Shown here: positions 62,278 to 64,000 of the stretch, piece by piece | Position numbering within the stretch: position 1 is the first letter of the stretch | How the letters are laid out: the number at the start of each line of letters is the position of its first letter | Source: Nocardia arthritidis | GTDB lineage: Bacteria; Actinomycetota; Actinomycetes; Mycobacteriales; Mycobacteriaceae | Length of the DNA: 64,000 nt | Reading direction: 5' to 3' | Assembly: GCF_011801145.1 (NCBI RefSeq) | Contig: NZ_CP046172.1 | Coordinates: 4,712,001-4,776,000, forward strand | Notes under the pieces: generated by a model | Seen by the model: only the letters and a program-made list of their open reading frames with translations | What the model was told of the DNA's origin: nothing | Database searches by the model: none | Position numbers and translations under genes: made by a program

Positions 62278-63708
62278 CTAGACCAGGGCCAATGTGTCGA
62301 ACCGGTGCGCGTCCCAGAGGCGGCGCGAACGCTCCTCGGGATACGGGCCGGTCGTCGGTTCGGTGTCGTAGACGCGGGTGATCCGGGTTTCCGGATCGTA
62401 GGGCGCCCAGCCGGGATCGCCGGTGGCCGCGAAAGTCAGCCAGTCCGTGCGCATTCGGTGGGCGACGCCGGTGATCTCGGCGGCCGCGTTCGGCAGTGCC
62501 GATGGATGGGCGCGCACCTCGTCGGCGCCGAGTGTGCCGAAGACGAGCAGGACGTCGAGGCTGTGCGAGGCGCCCTGCTCGCGATGGAAAGCCCAGCACA
62601 GTTCGTAGAGCCGCGCGCGCCCGCCCGCGGCCCGCGCGAGATGCAGGGTCGGCATCCGGAACAGCCAGTCGGCGTTCACCAGTTCGTACAGTTGCCGGGG
62701 CGTGGCCTCGGGATACGCGGCACGGTAATCGCCGGTGGCCGGTGTCAGGCGTTCGAGTGCGGCGGTGATCTGCTCGTCGGTCGGTTCGCCGACGAAGAGA
62801 CGGTATTCGTCACGGGTGTGCCCGATGAGCAGGTCGACGTCGTGGGCGGCGCCTTCGGTGAGTGCGTGCCACGGCGCCCGCGGCAGCACTTCCCCGTCGA
62901 CGACGGGGGAGAACGGTGTCGGGGTCAACGCCATCGGACCCCAGGAGTCGACGAATTCCGGCATCCTGTCGAGGATCGCGTCCGTCGCGGCGATCAGCGG
63001 GCCCGGCGGGATCCGCGCGAGCTCGGCCACCGTCGCGCGCACACCGAGCCGCGCGGCGATCGCCGCCGAAATGGTCGCGGCCAACCGCGGGGAGAAATAG
63101 GTGCCGGGCAGGCTCTGCACGATCGCGCGCCGGAACAGCCCGGCCGCCATCGGCATGGCGAGCAGTGCGGCGAGGCATCCCGCGCCCGCGGACTGGCCGA
63201 ATACGGTGACATTGCCCGGATCGCCGCCGAAGGCCGCGATATTGTCGCGCACCCAGCGCAAAGCGGCGGCCTGGTCGAGTATGCCTCGGTTGTCCGGGGC
63301 TCCGGCGATATGGGCGAACCCTTCGGCGCCGGTGCGATAGTTCATGCTCACCAGCACCGCACCGGATGCGGCGAGCGTCGCACCGTCGAAGTGCGGATTA
63401 CCCGAGATGCCTTCGAGATACCTGCCGCCGTGTATCCACACCAGCACCGGCAGCCCGGCCGCGCCCGGCTCCGGTGACCAGATGTTGACCGTCAAACAGT
63501 CGCCGCCCGATACCGAACCCGCTTGGGGGACAGGCGGACCGAACTCGAGCGCGTCGCGGACACCGTCCCACGGCAGCACCGGGGCGGGCGCCGCGAACCG
63601 TAGCGCGCCGAACGGCGGCCGGGCATAAGGGATTCCACGGAAGACCGCGACGGTGTTCTCCCACCGGCCGCGCACGATCCCGGCGGCCGTGCGGATTTCG
63701 ATACTCAT
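62278..63708 (-). CDS. Type-B carboxylesterase
   Basis: The 476-residue hydrolase has the carboxylesterase-B signature: FRGIPYARPPFG, LPVLVWIHGGRYLEG, NRGILDQAAALRWVRDNIAA and the nucleophile elbow FGQSAGAG. The acid is probably Asp or Glu in GHTRDEYRLF and the base His in GASHSLDVLLVFG. It lacks a signal peptide, so it is cytoplasmic. It hydrolyses small esters. It is divergent from a MarR-like gene. Confidence 0.92.
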   Translation of the reverse strand: MSIEIRTAAGIVRGRWENTVAVFRGIPYARPPFGALRFAAPAPVLPWDGVRDALEFGPPVPQAGSVSGGDCLTVNIWSPEPGAAGLPVLVWIHGGRYLEGISGNPHFDGATLAASGAVLVSMNYRTGAEGFAHIAGAPDNRGILDQAAALRWVRDNIAAFGGDPGNVTVFGQSAGAGCLAALLAMPMAAGLFRRAIVQSLPGTYFSPRLAATISAAIAARLGVRATVAELARIPPGPLIAATDAILDRMPEFVDSWGPMALTPTPFSPVVDGEVLPRAPWHALTEGAAHDVDLLIGHTRDEYRLFVGEPTDEQITAALERLTPATGDYRAAYPEATPRQLYELVNADWLFRMPTLHLARAAGGRARLYELCWAFHREQGASHSLDVLLVFGTLGADEVRAHPSALPNAAAEITGVAHRMRTDWLTFAATGDPGWAPYDPETRITRVYDTEPTTGPYPEERSRRLWDAHRFDTLALV

Positions 63709-63890
63709 CCGGCCTGCTTATCAGAGGAACCCCGGGTACTCACAGCCTGAATCCGGACCCGAGTGGCACCGCCGAGTCCGGTACTCGAGCCGTTCGGGTC
63801 GGTGACCGGGCGGGAGATACGCTGCCGTAGCGGCTTTCCCGCACCGATGCGCATATGTGGTTCGCCTCACAGGCCGAAAGCCATTGACCG

Positions 63891-63904
63891 TCACATTAAT
63901 GTGA
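63891..63904. promoter_or_regulatory. Palindrome TCACATTAATGTGA
   Basis: A perfect 14-base palindrome 18 bases before ATG 63923. TTGACC (63884-63889) lies just ahead. The site fits a MarR-type operator for the gene starting downstream, and possibly for the divergent carboxylesterase. Confidence 0.6.
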
Positions 63905-63922
63905 GGGTTCCAGCATACGAGC

Positions 63923-64000
63923 ATGGTGAATCGAACATCTGGCAAGAGTGCCGCCGCGGTCGTGAAAGATGAACCGCGCCTACCGCTTTCGGCATTGCTC
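63923..64000 (+). CDS. Start of a MarR-like regulator gene (3' end outside window)
   Basis: The frame from ATG 63923 is open to the window edge for 26 codons and contains VVKDEPRLPLSALL. This resembles the N-terminus of actinobacterial winged-helix MarR-type proteins (EPRLALSALL and similar). GTG 63962 could also start it. Identification rests on a short segment and the operator-like palindrome upstream. Confidence 0.45.
   Translation, partial: MVNRTSGKSAAAVVKDEPRLPLSALL

Overview
The window is high-GC actinobacterial DNA from a mycolic-acid-containing organism, most likely Nocardia or a close relative. The evidence is an AccD4-like acyl-CoA carboxylase subunit, an antigen-85-type esterase, an MmpL3-like transporter, a ChoD orthologue, an Rv1733c-family membrane protein, a CFP32-like protein, Ddn/PPOX-type enzymes that may use F420, and paired secreted LIP-family lipases. 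It reads as chromosomal housekeeping and accessory metabolism. No rRNA, tRNA, CRISPR array or intact insertion sequence was seen.

Layout. 1-5.0 kb: an NAD(P)-binding protein cut by the window edge, a DUF2599 protein, two tandem secreted lipases and a DUF5753-type regulator. 5.2-6.5 kb: a TetR gene with an Rv1733c-like membrane protein. 6.5-9.3 kb: accD4-like and mycolyltransferase-like genes, divergent. 9.3-14.6 kb: a luciferase-like monooxygenase, a PucR-type regulator, a HAD-like protein, an ECF sigma factor, DoxX, and an ArsR/VOC pair. 14.6-20.7 kb: a pseudokinase-cyclophilin fusion, a GMC oxidoreductase, a tetraspan membrane protein, an LCP cell-wall ligase and a secreted HNH-like protein. 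21-26.9 kb: an MFS exporter, a TerD protein, a frameshifted MmyB-like regulator, choD and a TetR gene. 27-34.7 kb: an LpqC-like esterase, a Tat-exported GH1 enzyme, a lysyl-PG-synthase-like protein, an MmpL3-like transporter, MarR and rhodanese. 34.8-40.6 kb: a molybdopterin reductase, an ATP-grasp protein, a secreted Asp-box protein and a CFP32-like protein. 41-45.4 kb: EamA, a WYL regulator, a Ddn-like protein, a hypothetical protein and a GNAT. 45.4-53.2 kb: a LacI regulator divergent from an frcBCA-like ABC transporter plus PfkB kinase, a nitrilase, and xylA. 53.3-56.3 kb: a less GC-rich patch beside a tyrosine recombinase. 56.5-64 kb: an M13 peptidase, a Ser/Thr kinase with WD40 repeats, a PPOX protein, a 55-residue zinc-finger-like protein, a carboxylesterase, and the start of a MarR-like gene.

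Common threads. Much of the window serves the envelope: mycolate precursor supply and transfer, lipid export, cell-wall ligation and secreted lipases or esterases. Regulators usually sit beside their likely targets with visible palindromes. Examples are TGTCnCAnTGnGACA for the first TetR, a 19-bp-arm dyad for ArsR, GACAACGTTGTC for LacI, CGAGAGC-N3-GCTCTCG between choD and TetR, and TCACATTAATGTGA before the terminal MarR. At least five genes have a TAnnnT hexamer exactly six bases before the start codon, the geometry of leaderless transcripts.

The most unusual items are: a two-copy dyad (GGTAaCAG-N13-CTGGTACC) linking the MFS exporter to a frameshifted MmyB-like regulator; a pair of inverted, diverged 101-bp repeats around a 13-bp hairpin at 50.5-50.9 kb; the pseudokinase-cyclophilin fusion; and a HAD-like protein whose catalytic Asp is Glu. 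I found no multi-gene system that I could call new with confidence.
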